A stretch of 13,529 nt of DNA from JARROD01 sp037384225 (GTDB lineage Bacteria; Pseudomonadota; Gammaproteobacteria; Pseudomonadales; Cellvibrionaceae), in assembly GCA_037384225.1 (NCBI GenBank), contig JARROD010000208.1, forward strand, positions 1 through 13,529. Reading direction: 5' to 3'. Below, piece after piece: positions 1-6,761 of the stretch. A program made the translations under genes and the position numbers. Each line of letters opens with the position of its first letter. Positions within the stretch are counted from its first letter, which is position 1. Under the pieces are notes generated by a model that had not been told where the DNA came from, searched no databases, and saw only the letters and a list, made by a program, of their open reading frames with translations.

Positions 1-625
1 CTTTTGCGAGCCACAGATAGGTTATACGTTTATTGTTTTTTTCCCTGACACGTTTCACCTTAATAGTATGGAACTTTCCAATCGGTGTTTCCAGGACTTC
101 TTCACCCATCGTTTTAAACAGATAGTGCTTGATCCGGCCGCCGTCGGCAACGGCATAGCGCAGAGCCGGTTTTTCGTTGATCAAATCGCGGCGCAGTTGC
201 TCCTGATAACTGAGCTTATCCAGGGCCAATTCCGGCAGTTCCATTACCCAGGGTTTGTTTTGAACATTGTTGGTTACTTTATTGTCTTCCCAGTCAAAAC
301 TGAGTACCGCGTGGCGGTCGCGTCCGAGGCCTTCGCGGTGATACTCATAGAGTTGAGGGATCAGGTTTCCCTCTTTATTCCAGGTAAAATGGCTGAACTC
401 CTCAATGCTTGCGAGCCAGGATTTAGCGGTAAAGCGCAGTTCCTGCTGGCCGTTGTCGAGATTTTTGAGACTGCGCACGGCGGTGATGGGTAAACCGCTG
501 AAGCTGGTTTCATAGGTGGCGGTGAATGGCTTGGGTTTTTCCGAGGCGAGGACTGAAAACGTCGTACACACGAGACAAGAGAGCAGTAAACAGCCCTGGA
601 CTAAAGCGTTGCGCGAATAAATCAT
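1..625 (-). CDS. DUF3108 domain protein, secreted (C-terminus beyond window)
   Basis: Reading leftward from an ATG at 625, the frame stays open for 208 codons to the window edge, so the C-terminus is missing. The first ~28 residues form a signal peptide (MIYSRNALVQG start, hydrophobic core, cleavage likely after SVLA), which puts the protein in the periplasm or envelope. The rest resembles the DUF3108 family: an early 'FTATYETSFSGLPI' strand, 'FTWNKEGNLIPQLYEYHREG', 'LSFDW', a central 'LDKLSYQEQLRRDL' segment, and 'EEVLETPIGKFHTIKVKR' near the end. Family members are predicted beta-rich envelope proteins of unknown function. A purine-rich ribosome site (AAGG) lies about 11 nt before the ATG, with a better AAGGAG further upstream. 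It follows purN on the same strand after a 117-nt gap holding a tandem repeat, so it may be co-transcribed with purMN; a purine role is not implied. Confidence 0.85.
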   Translation of the reverse strand, partial: MIYSRNALVQGCLLLSCLVCTTFSVLASEKPKPFTATYETSFSGLPITAVRSLKNLDNGQQELRFTAKSWLASIEEFSHFTWNKEGNLIPQLYEYHREGLGRDRHAVLSFDWEDNKVTNNVQNKPWVMELPELALDKLSYQEQLRRDLINEKPALRYAVADGGRIKHYLFKTMGEEVLETPIGKFHTIKVKRVREKNNKRITYLWLAK

Positions 626-685
626 AATTAATTTAGCCTTTTGACTCCTTTCGTGGTGTACAACAGTTAATGGAGAGGGGCGCTG

Positions 686-731
686 CAAACTCCACGACTT
701 TGTAAGTCCAAACTCCACGACTTTGTAAGTC
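686..731. repeat. Two perfect tandem copies of a 23-bp unit, each with a small palindrome
   Basis: Positions 686-708 and 709-731 are identical 23-mers placed head to tail. Each ends in GACTT-TGT-AAGTC, a perfect 5-bp inverted repeat around a 3-nt loop, so the array could form two identical small hairpins. It lies between the purN stop and the DUF3108 start. There is no T-run after the hairpins on either strand, so it does not look like an intrinsic terminator. I saw no further copy in the window. Confidence 0.9.
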
Positions 732-736
732 AGCGC

Positions 737-752
737 ACGCCGTCACCGGCGT
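737..752. other. GC-rich 6-bp hairpin over the purN stop codon
   Basis: ACGCCG and CGGCGT are perfectly complementary around the 4-nt loop TCAC, which contains the purN stop codon. It sits directly beside the 23-bp tandem repeat. There is no U-tract, so termination is not supported. It could protect the end of the purMN message or be chance in GC-rich sequence. Confidence 0.35.
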
Positions 753-1456
753 TCTTCAATTAGATATCCGGTTTTCGGTAAAGGTTCACCATCGAGCCAG
801 GTTTTTCCATTTTCCATTTTTAACCGCGCTTCGGCAAACCACTTTACCGCCATAGGATAAATCCGGTGCTCCTGGCGCAGCACCCGCTGAGCCAGCGTTT
901 CGGCATCGTCATTTGGGAGAATGGGCACCCGCGCCTGAATGACGCTGGGGCCACCATCCAGCTCTTCAGTCACAAAGTGCACCGTTGTGCCGTGTTCATT
1001 GTCGCCGGCATCGAGTGCTCGCTGGTGGGTGCACAAACCCTGATACTTGGGGAGTAGGGAAGGGTGGATGTTCAGCATTCGGCCTTTGAAATGAGTCACC
1101 AGCGCCGGTGTCAGAATACGCATAAAACCTGCCAGAATCACCAATTGAGGCTGATAGCTGTCAATAATAGACATCAGCGCCCGGTCGAAGGATGCGCGGC
1201 TGTCAAACCCCCTGTGGTCGAGTACCCGGGTCTCGATGCCAACCCGCTGTGCCCGCTGTAGGCCGTAGGCGTCGGAACGGTTGCTGATCACGGCGGCGAA
1301 GGTGACCGGAAGTTCGCCCCTGAGGTGGGCGTCAATCAATGCCTGGAGGTTGGTGCCACCACCGGAGATCAGCACTACCACCTTTACGGAATTGTCGGTA
1401 GGGGGTGTCTCGGTGGAGATCTTGATTTTCGGCGTCTTGCCGTTCGCGGTCTTCAT
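743..1456 (-). CDS. purN: Phosphoribosylglycinamide formyltransferase (GAR transformylase 1)
   Basis: Cytosolic enzyme that transfers a formyl group from 10-formyl-THF to glycinamide ribonucleotide, step 3 of de novo purine synthesis. Visible motifs in order: 'VVVLISGGGTNLQALID' (phosphate-binding start of the fold, residues ~26-42), 'LAGFMRIL' (~108-115), and 'NIHPSLLPKYQGL' (129-141) with the catalytic Asn129 and His131. 'HGTTVHFV' and 'ELDGGPSVIQA' follow, with Asp167 matching the E. coli catalytic Asp144. I chose the ATG at 1456, 5 nt after the purM stop. A TTG at 1468 would overlap purM by 7 nt and add four residues. Either start leaves an unusual polar, Lys/Thr-rich N-terminal tail of ~23 residues before the conserved fold, where E. 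coli PurN begins almost at once. A GTG just before 'KVVVLISGGG' is another possible start. Coupled to purM. Confidence 0.95.
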   Translation of the reverse strand: MKTANGKTPKIKISTETPPTDNSVKVVVLISGGGTNLQALIDAHLRGELPVTFAAVISNRSDAYGLQRAQRVGIETRVLDHRGFDSRASFDRALMSIIDSYQPQLVILAGFMRILTPALVTHFKGRMLNIHPSLLPKYQGLCTHQRALDAGDNEHGTTVHFVTEELDGGPSVIQARVPILPNDDAETLAQRVLRQEHRIYPMAVKWFAEARLKMENGKTWLDGEPLPKTGYLIEERR

Positions 1457-1461
1457 TGTGG

Positions 1462-2526
1462 CTAACAAGGGGCCGCGGCTAATTCCACCTGCTCCTCACC
1501 ACTGGCCGCCGCCGCAATAGTGCCGAGGATAAATGCCTGCTCTCCGGCGGCGGCCAGGTGTTGCAATGCCGTGTCCGCCTGCGCAGGGGGAACACAGATT
1601 ACCATGCCGACACCGCAGTTGAAGGTTCGGTACATTTCCCTGGTCTCTACATTGCCTTGTTCCTGCAGCCAGTTAAACACCGCGGGGCGAGTCCAGGCCT
1701 GGGTATGTATCACTGCTTTAGTTCCCGCCGGCAGCACGCGCGGAAGGTTTTCCAGCAATCCGCCGCCAGTAATATGGGACAGTGCTTTGACCTGGACCTG
1801 TTTGATCAGGCCCAACAGGGGTTTGACATAAATTCTGGTGGGCTCCAGCAGCGCCTGGCCGAGGGTTCTGCCGCCGGGATCACCGGACAGCGTCACACCC
1901 AAATCGGCATTGCAGTGGTCGATGATTTTGCGGATCAGGGAATAGCCGTTGGAGTGGGCCCCACTGGAGGCAAGACCGATAAGCCGGTCGCCAATTTGTA
2001 CGGCGCTGCCGTCGATAATGGCTGATTTTTCCACGACACCTACGCAAAACCCGGCCAGGTCATAGTCTTCACCTTGATACATGCCGGGCATTTCGGCAGT
2101 TTCACCCCCGACCAGCGCGCATCCTGCCTGCTTGCAGCCGTCGCCGATGCCCGTTACCACGCTGGCGGCCGCCTCCAGGTTAAGTTTGCCGGTGGCGTAA
2201 TAGTCGAGAAAGAACAGGGGCTCGGCGCCGGCTACCACCAAGTCGTTAACACACATAGCGACCAGGTCAACACCAATGGTATTGTGAATATTGAGATCCA
2301 TGGCCAGGCGCAGTTGAGTGCCGACACCGTCGGTGGCGGATACCAGTACCGGCTCTCTGTAGCCGGCGGGCAATTCGCACAGTGCCCCAAAGCCGCCCAG
2401 ACCGGTCAGCACCTCCGGGCGCCGGGTGCGTTTTGCTACACCTTTGATACGGTCTACCAGGGTGTTGCCTGCGTCAATATCGACACCGGCGTCTTTGTAG
2501 CTCAAAGAGGGTTGTTTGTCAGTCAT
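1462..2526 (-). CDS. purM: Phosphoribosylformylglycinamidine cyclo-ligase (AIR synthetase)
   Basis: Cytosolic ATP-dependent enzyme that closes the imidazole ring of FGAM to give AIR, step 5 of de novo purine synthesis. The 354-residue protein has the expected landmarks in order: 'SLSYKDAGVDIDAGN' at the start, 'GLGGFGAL', 'VSATDGVGTQLRLA', 'GVDLVAMCVNDLVVAGAEPLFFLDYYA', 'GGETAEMPGMY', 'GLASSGAHSNGYSLIR' and 'SHITGGGLLENLPRVLP'. Length is close to the ~345 residues of E. coli PurM. The frame extends 32 codons further upstream (to 2622), but the ATG at 2526 gives the family-typical 'MTDKQPSLSYKD' start, and the upstream part overlaps the likely promoter. It overlaps or nearly abuts purN downstream, so the two are translated as a pair. 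It diverges from the DUF2066 gene across a 177-nt control region. Confidence 0.96.
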   Translation of the reverse strand: MTDKQPSLSYKDAGVDIDAGNTLVDRIKGVAKRTRRPEVLTGLGGFGALCELPAGYREPVLVSATDGVGTQLRLAMDLNIHNTIGVDLVAMCVNDLVVAGAEPLFFLDYYATGKLNLEAAASVVTGIGDGCKQAGCALVGGETAEMPGMYQGEDYDLAGFCVGVVEKSAIIDGSAVQIGDRLIGLASSGAHSNGYSLIRKIIDHCNADLGVTLSGDPGGRTLGQALLEPTRIYVKPLLGLIKQVQVKALSHITGGGLLENLPRVLPAGTKAVIHTQAWTRPAVFNWLQEQGNVETREMYRTFNCGVGMVICVPPAQADTALQHLAAAGEQAFILGTIAAAASGEEQVELAAAPC

Positions 2527-2563
2527 AAGTTGGGGCGACAGGTCGGTTATTGAAAAGGCGCGT

Positions 2564-2592
2564 ATTCTAGCAAGGATTTTCTTCCAGGGGAA
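2564..2592 (-). promoter_or_regulatory. Possible sigma-70 promoter for purM-purN
   Basis: On the minus strand a TAGAAT -10-like hexamer (2569-2564) lies about 38 nt before the purM ATG. At a 17-nt spacing the -35 position reads TTCCCC, a poor match, so the call rests on the -10 and on position. I saw no PurR-like palindrome. The rest of the purM/DUF2066 gap (2527-2703) shows only a weak CACAT/ATGTG inverted repeat at 2620-2640. Confidence 0.35.
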
Positions 2593-2703
2593 AAGGGAAC
2601 TTGTCCCGGCGGGGGCGCTCACATTTGGTTACAATATGTGTTTCAATTACAGTTGGGCACAGGTAATTGGCGTTTAAGAGTGAGTGAACCGGATTCCAAA
2701 TGA

Positions 2704-3855
2704 ATGATGGGGGTTAACTTGAGACAGATGTTTCGGGGGTTGTTGCTGTGGGCGATAACCGCATTTGCCTGGGCGGAACAGGTTGTAGATCTTTATCAAA
2801 CGCAAAGCCTGATAAAATCGCAGAGCGGATCTGAAAGAGCCCGGGCCGCGGCCGATGGTTTGGCGGAAGTGTTTTTGCGTGTATCGGGCTCAGAGGGGAC
2901 ATTGCGCAACCCTTTGATTGCCAAGGCTCTGCGCCGCGCCCAGAGTTATATGTATGAATTTCGCTACGAATCCACCGATGAAACACTGCTGGAAGGCGGC
3001 AAAGAAATCCCCGCCTCCCGTATTGTTATGAAGTTTTCCCCCCAGGCGGTGGAAAAAGTGTTGCGCCAGGCGCGGATGCCGATGTGGCCCGCCAACCGCC
3101 GCAGTGTGGTGATGTGGTTAGTGGTCGACAAACTCAGCGGCGGCCGGCAACTCGTGGGGGAGGCCGAGAACCCTCAGGAAGTCAAGGTGTTGACTGCCGC
3201 CAGTGTGCGCCGGGGATTGCCTGTGATAGTGCCGTTGTTGGATTTAGAGGATCGCATCACCCTGTCTGCCGACGATGCCTGGAACCTGGAAGAAAATGCA
3301 ATTCGGCAGGCTTCCAAGCGCTATCGGGCCGACAGTATATTGATCGGGCGCTACAGCCAGACTTCGCGCGGACGCTGGCGCGGTAATTGGACGTTGTTGG
3401 ATGACCGTCAGGGCGGCAGCATGTTTGACAGTAGCGGTAGGAACCTGGATGAAATTATCGCCAAGGGTGTGGATCAGGTGGCTGGTTACATGGCCAGCCT
3501 TGCCGCGATCGTGCCGGGTGCGGAATCTTCCGGCGCGGTGGTGATGCAACTCGACGGAATTAAGCATTTTGGCAGTTATATCAAAGTGTTAAAATATCTT
3601 GAAAGCTTGGCTGTGGTCAGGCATGCCGAATTGACGGCAGTACACGAGGACACCCTGTTGCTGCAATTGTATACAGAGGGTGAACTCGCATTATTAATCG
3701 ATGCTCTGGCGCTGGATAAGAAGATTTTTCCCGTGGCGGCTGCAGATACCGCGTATGCCGTGAATCGGGAACCGGTTATCGGCACCGGCGTGCCATGGCA
3801 GGGCCCGCGCGGCAGTGCACAGAACCCACTGCAGTATAAATGGCCGGAAACCTGA
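2704..3855 (+). CDS. DUF2066 domain protein, exported
   Basis: A 383-residue protein with an N-terminal signal peptide: 'RQMFRGLLLWAITAFAWA', cleavage likely before EQVVDLYQ. The mature N-terminal half resembles the DUF2066 family: 'SERARAAADGLAEVFLRVSGSEG' followed by 'LRRAQSYMYEFRYE', then 'LVVDKLSGGRQLV', 'PVIVPLLDLEDR', 'ADSILIGRYSQTSRGRWRGNWTLLDDRQ'. The family is envelope-located in gammaproteobacteria with no assigned biochemical role. The start is uncertain between ATGs at 2704, 2707 and 2728; only a weak CGGA precedes 2704, while a GGGGG run precedes 2728. The last 16 nt overlap the longer possible hda frame, and the stop codon overlaps the preferred hda ATG, implying translational coupling. 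This DUF2066-hda pairing also occurs in Pseudomonas, by memory. Confidence 0.85.
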   Translation: MMGVNLRQMFRGLLLWAITAFAWAEQVVDLYQTQSLIKSQSGSERARAAADGLAEVFLRVSGSEGTLRNPLIAKALRRAQSYMYEFRYESTDETLLEGGKEIPASRIVMKFSPQAVEKVLRQARMPMWPANRRSVVMWLVVDKLSGGRQLVGEAENPQEVKVLTAASVRRGLPVIVPLLDLEDRITLSADDAWNLEENAIRQASKRYRADSILIGRYSQTSRGRWRGNWTLLDDRQGGSMFDSSGRNLDEIIAKGVDQVAGYMASLAAIVPGAESSGAVVMQLDGIKHFGSYIKVLKYLESLAVVRHAELTAVHEDTLLLQLYTEGELALLIDALALDKKIFPVAAADTAYAVNREPVIGTGVPWQGPRGSAQNPLQYKWPET

Positions 3856-4568
3856 TGGAAACCGCACCGCAACAACTGTCTCTCGGGGTATCGCTGAACG
3901 ACGATGCCACGTTTAGAAATTTTTATACGGTGGTGGGCTCAAACAACGCCCATATAGTAGATGCCCTCCGCCAACAGGCCGGCGGTGAGGGGGAAAAGTT
4001 TATTTATCTGTGGGGTGGGTCCGGAACGGGGCTTACTCATCTTTTGCAGGCGGCCTGCCACGAGGCCGAAGCCCATGGCCTGGCGATTCAATATCTGCCA
4101 CTGTGCGATCTGGTCGGGTTTGCGCCGGATGCACTGTTGGAGGGATTTGAAGCACTGGATCTGATCTGCCTTGACGGACTGCACCAAGTGGCCTCCAATC
4201 CGGGCTGGGAGCTGGCGCTATTCGACCTGTTCAACCGTGTGCGAGATTACGGCAAGTGTCTGCTGGTGGCGGCGGACGCCAGCCCGCGGGCATTGAGCAT
4301 CCGCCTGCCGGATTTGAAATCTCGTTTGACCTGGGGAGTGGTGTATCAGGTGGATGCAATGCGCGACAGCGACAAGCAGGCGGCGATCCAGCTCCGGGCT
4401 CGGGCGCGAGGGCTGGAATTAAGTGATGAGGTTGCCCATTTTATCCTGCACCGTGCACCGCGCAATATGAACGAACTGTTTAATCTGCTCAACCGCCTTG
4501 ACGACGCTTCTCTGGCCGAGCAACGGCGCCTGACCATTCCCTTTGTCAAGCGGGTTCTCAACCTTTGA
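3855..4568 (+). CDS. hda: DnaA regulatory inactivator Hda
   Basis: AAA+ DnaA-family protein that, with the DNA-loaded beta clamp, stimulates hydrolysis of DnaA-bound ATP and so prevents re-initiation of replication. The 237-residue protein carries the clamp-binding hexapeptide 'QLSLGV' at residues 7-12. The nucleotide-binding loop is 'GGSGTGLTHLLQAA' (54-67) and the Walker B-like segment is 'LDLICLDGLHQV' with Asp107. It ends with 'LPDLKSRLTWG', 'DKQAAIQLRARARGLELSDEV' and 'RRLTIPFVKRVLNL', much like E. coli Hda. I chose the ATG at 3855, which shares bases with the DUF2066 stop and puts the clamp motif next to the N-terminus; an in-frame ATG at 3840 would add five residues. Oddity: the P-loop Lys position is Leu60 (Arg in E. 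coli Hda). It ends at a large hairpin facing sppA. Confidence 0.95.
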   Translation: METAPQQLSLGVSLNDDATFRNFYTVVGSNNAHIVDALRQQAGGEGEKFIYLWGGSGTGLTHLLQAACHEAEAHGLAIQYLPLCDLVGFAPDALLEGFEALDLICLDGLHQVASNPGWELALFDLFNRVRDYGKCLLVAADASPRALSIRLPDLKSRLTWGVVYQVDAMRDSDKQAAIQLRARARGLELSDEVAHFILHRAPRNMNELFNLLNRLDDASLAEQRRLTIPFVKRVLNL

Positions 4569-4570
4569 GC

Positions 4571-4629
4571 GAGTGCTGTGCCCCGCGATTAAATGCCTAA
4601 TCAGCGTTTAATCGCGGGGCAGGGCACTC
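4571..4629. terminator. Long hairpin between convergent hda and sppA
   Basis: Left arm 4571-4593 and right arm 4607-4629 pair at 21 of 23 positions around a 13-nt loop. The core GCCCCGCGATTAAA is perfectly complementary to TTTAATCGCGGGGC, and an outer GAGTGC/GCACTC adds six more pairs. It fills nearly the whole 62-nt gap between the hda stop and the sppA stop, the expected place for a bidirectional terminator. Neither exit side has a U-run, so strict intrinsic termination is doubtful. It may instead block read-through or stabilise the 3' ends of both messages. Confidence 0.7.
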
Positions 4630-4630
4630 G

Positions 4631-6487
4631 TTAAGGGGCTGTGCAAATCAGACACTGCGCGTAAATATGGCGCGGATCCTTGGTCCACATCAAGCTCAGT
4701 GGTTCAATCAGCGGTGCCACCCATTGTTTGAGTCCGGCCGGCAACAGATTGACCAGTGCATGCGTAGAAACCTGTCCCGACGCCGCTACCGAGCCTCCCG
4801 TCAGTTCTTTCAGCAACTGTTCCTTGGGGGTCAGGGGCTTTTTAATGAGCGTAATATCGTATTGCTCTAAACCGGCGTGGCGGGCTGCGGCGGCGATGGC
4901 GTCGTTCAGGTACCCGAGTTCGTCCACCAGGCCCAGGTTCTTAGCCATGGAGCCTGTCCATACCCGACCCTGGGCGATGGTGTGAATTTTTTCCGGGGTC
5001 GATGCCCTGGCCTCGGCCACCAGTCCCAAAAAGCGATTGTAGATATCCTCAACGCTTTGTTGAATGACACTCTGCGCTTGGGGGGGCAGGGCCCGGTCCG
5101 GGCGAATGGCGCCAGCGAGTTCAGTGGTTCCCACACCGTCAGTGTGCACACCGAGTTTATCCAGTGATTTTTCCAGGGTCGGAAATAGGCCGAACACACC
5201 GATGGAACCGGTGATCGTAGTCGGCGTGGCCCAGACTTCATCGGCTGCTGTGGTAATCCAGTAACCGCCTGAAGCTGCCACACTGCCCATGGAGACCACT
5301 ACAGGAATACCTGCCATCTGGGTCGCCGCCAGTTCTTCGCGAATAACCTCAGAAGCAAAAGCACTGCCGCCGCCACTGTCGACCCGCAGCACCAGTGCCT
5401 TCATATTTGTATTGTTGCGCGCATCGCGCAACAACTTGGCCAGGGTGTCGCCGCCGATATTTCCGGAGGGTTGTTCGCCATCGATGATTGTGCCTTGGGC
5501 TACAAGTAGACCCACCTGATCTTTGTGGGGGGCTTTCTTAGATTCGATCAGCGTCAAGTAGTCCTTGAAAGAGACGGCCTGGTAATTGTTTCCCTCCTCA
5601 TCGGCGCCGATTTTTGCGATCAATTCCCGCCGCATCTCGAGGCGGGTTTTGAGCTGGTCCACCAGGCCGGTTTTTAGAGCCAGTTGGGCACTGTTGCCCT
5701 GTTCCTGCTTCAATCCTGCGTCAAGGTTATTGATGTAATCGTTGACGGCGCCTTTGGGCAGATTGCGCAGTGTTTCTATCCGGCTGGTGTAAACTCCCCA
5801 GAGTTCGTTCAGCCACTGTGTATTGTGTTCGCGGGAGGCGTCCGACATGCCGTTGCGGGTATAGGGTTCAACAAAGTCCTTGTACTGGCCAACCCGAAAC
5901 ACATGGAAATTGACTGCCAGCTTCTCCAGCGCGGATTTAAAATAGTTGCGGTAGGCTCCGTACCCGGTCAATGCTACCGTTCCCATTGGGTGTAGATATA
6001 TCTCGTTGGCGTAGCTCGCCAGGTAGTATTGTTCCTGGGAGTAGCTGTCGCTCACGGCGATAATGGACTTGCCGGTCGCTTTAAACGTGGTTAGGGCTAT
6101 TCCAATTTCTTCGAGTTTACTGATGCCGCCGCCGGCGAGGTGATCCAGTTCCAGAACCAGTGTGGTAATGCGTTTATCCTTGGCGGCGTAATTGATGGCG
6201 TTGACCAGGTCTCTGACCAGCGTTTCAGAATCCAGGCGCTGACTGTCGCCCAACAGTTGCTGCAGCGGTTCAATATAACTGCGCTGATCGACCAGAACAC
6301 CGCTCGGCGCCAGCCGCAGAGCGCCTTTCTCCGCCAGCTGGGGCGCCTCCTGGGGCAGTAAAGTGATTACAATCAGAACTAGAATGGCGACAAATAACAG
6401 GTTGGCGATACTGGTGCGTATCCAGCTGATCAAGTTCCAAACTCCGCTAAGCAGTCTGCGAAATAATCCCGGTGATGAATCTGACAT
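4631..6487 (-). CDS. sppA: Signal peptide peptidase SppA, 67K type
   Basis: Inner-membrane serine protease that degrades signal peptides released after protein export. It is 618 residues, the same as E. coli SppA, with one N-terminal membrane anchor (~residues 28-45, 'ANLLFVAILVLIVITLL') and two tandem S49 peptidase halves. The Ser/Lys pair is visible: Lys203 in 'VGQYKDFVEPY' (first half) and Ser406 in 'SMGSVAASGGYWI' (second half), matching E. coli Lys209 and Ser409. 'LRVDSGGGSAFASEVI' and 'ITGSIGVFG' are also typical. The ATG at 6487 has AAGGG about 9 nt upstream; a start at 6505 would lack a good site and overlap the DUF2069 frame. It begins 4 nt after the DUF2069 remnant's stop, so it is probably expressed from the arsC-wrbA side. 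sppA is not at this place in the Pseudomonas block I remember. Confidence 0.96.
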   Translation of the reverse strand: MSDSSPGLFRRLLSGVWNLISWIRTSIANLLFVAILVLIVITLLPQEAPQLAEKGALRLAPSGVLVDQRSYIEPLQQLLGDSQRLDSETLVRDLVNAINYAAKDKRITTLVLELDHLAGGGISKLEEIGIALTTFKATGKSIIAVSDSYSQEQYYLASYANEIYLHPMGTVALTGYGAYRNYFKSALEKLAVNFHVFRVGQYKDFVEPYTRNGMSDASREHNTQWLNELWGVYTSRIETLRNLPKGAVNDYINNLDAGLKQEQGNSAQLALKTGLVDQLKTRLEMRRELIAKIGADEEGNNYQAVSFKDYLTLIESKKAPHKDQVGLLVAQGTIIDGEQPSGNIGGDTLAKLLRDARNNTNMKALVLRVDSGGGSAFASEVIREELAATQMAGIPVVVSMGSVAASGGYWITTAADEVWATPTTITGSIGVFGLFPTLEKSLDKLGVHTDGVGTTELAGAIRPDRALPPQAQSVIQQSVEDIYNRFLGLVAEARASTPEKIHTIAQGRVWTGSMAKNLGLVDELGYLNDAIAAAARHAGLEQYDITLIKKPLTPKEQLLKELTGGSVAASGQVSTHALVNLLPAGLKQWVAPLIEPLSLMWTKDPRHIYAQCLICTAP

Positions 6488-6491
6488 AGGT

Positions 6492-6761
6492 TTATCCCTT
6501 GGCATTGTTGGCTTCTCCGGTGTCGACGGCTTTCCACGGTCGTGGGCAATGTTGCTGGTACCGTTGAAGCCAGCGACTCGACATCATGGCGGTAATAAAC
6601 ATGATCACCGTCAGGGTCAGCGCCAGGCTGTCCGGCCAGGTATACAGTGGCGACATGACATTGACGACATAGGCAATAAAATAGATTAACAGTACAAAAC
6701 ATAGCCAGCTATAGCTGCGGTGGCGATTGGCTAGAATTCCCGGCAGTACCAGGGGAGGAAT
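6492..6761 (-). pseudogene. DUF2069 membrane protein remnant, 5' end deleted
   Basis: One frame is open from just after a TAG (6773-6771) to a TAA at 6494-6492, but no ATG, GTG or TTG occurs near its beginning. It reads 'IPPLVLPGILANRHRSYSWL', 'CFVLLIYFIAYVVNVMSPLY', 'SLALTLTVIMFITAMMSSRWLQRYQQ', the second half of a DUF2069 protein: part of one membrane helix, two further helices and the arginine-bearing end. The usual first helix and N-terminus (about 45 residues) are absent. The first ~50 bases of the fragment lie inside wrbA in another frame. DUF2069 proteins are small inner-membrane proteins of unknown function. I infer a deletion that joined wrbA to this gene. Expression would require a non-standard start, the internal ATG in 'NVMSPLY', or a +1 frameshift from wrbA. 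Confidence 0.7.

Noticed and set aside
68..493. Plus-strand 141-codon open frame
   Set aside because: It lies antisense to the DUF3108 gene, which has a signal peptide and family motifs. The plus-strand translation resembles nothing I know.
1558..2553. Plus-strand open frames of 155 and 159 codons
   Set aside because: Both are antisense shadows of purM, an unmistakable gene.
2527..2622. 32-codon N-terminal extension of purM
   Set aside because: The ATG at 2526 matches the family start, and the extension overlaps the likely promoter.
6363..6702. Open frames of about 90-108 codons on both strands over the wrbA-sppA gap
   Set aside because: The DUF2069 remnant in a third frame explains this stretch; these frames encode no recognisable segments.
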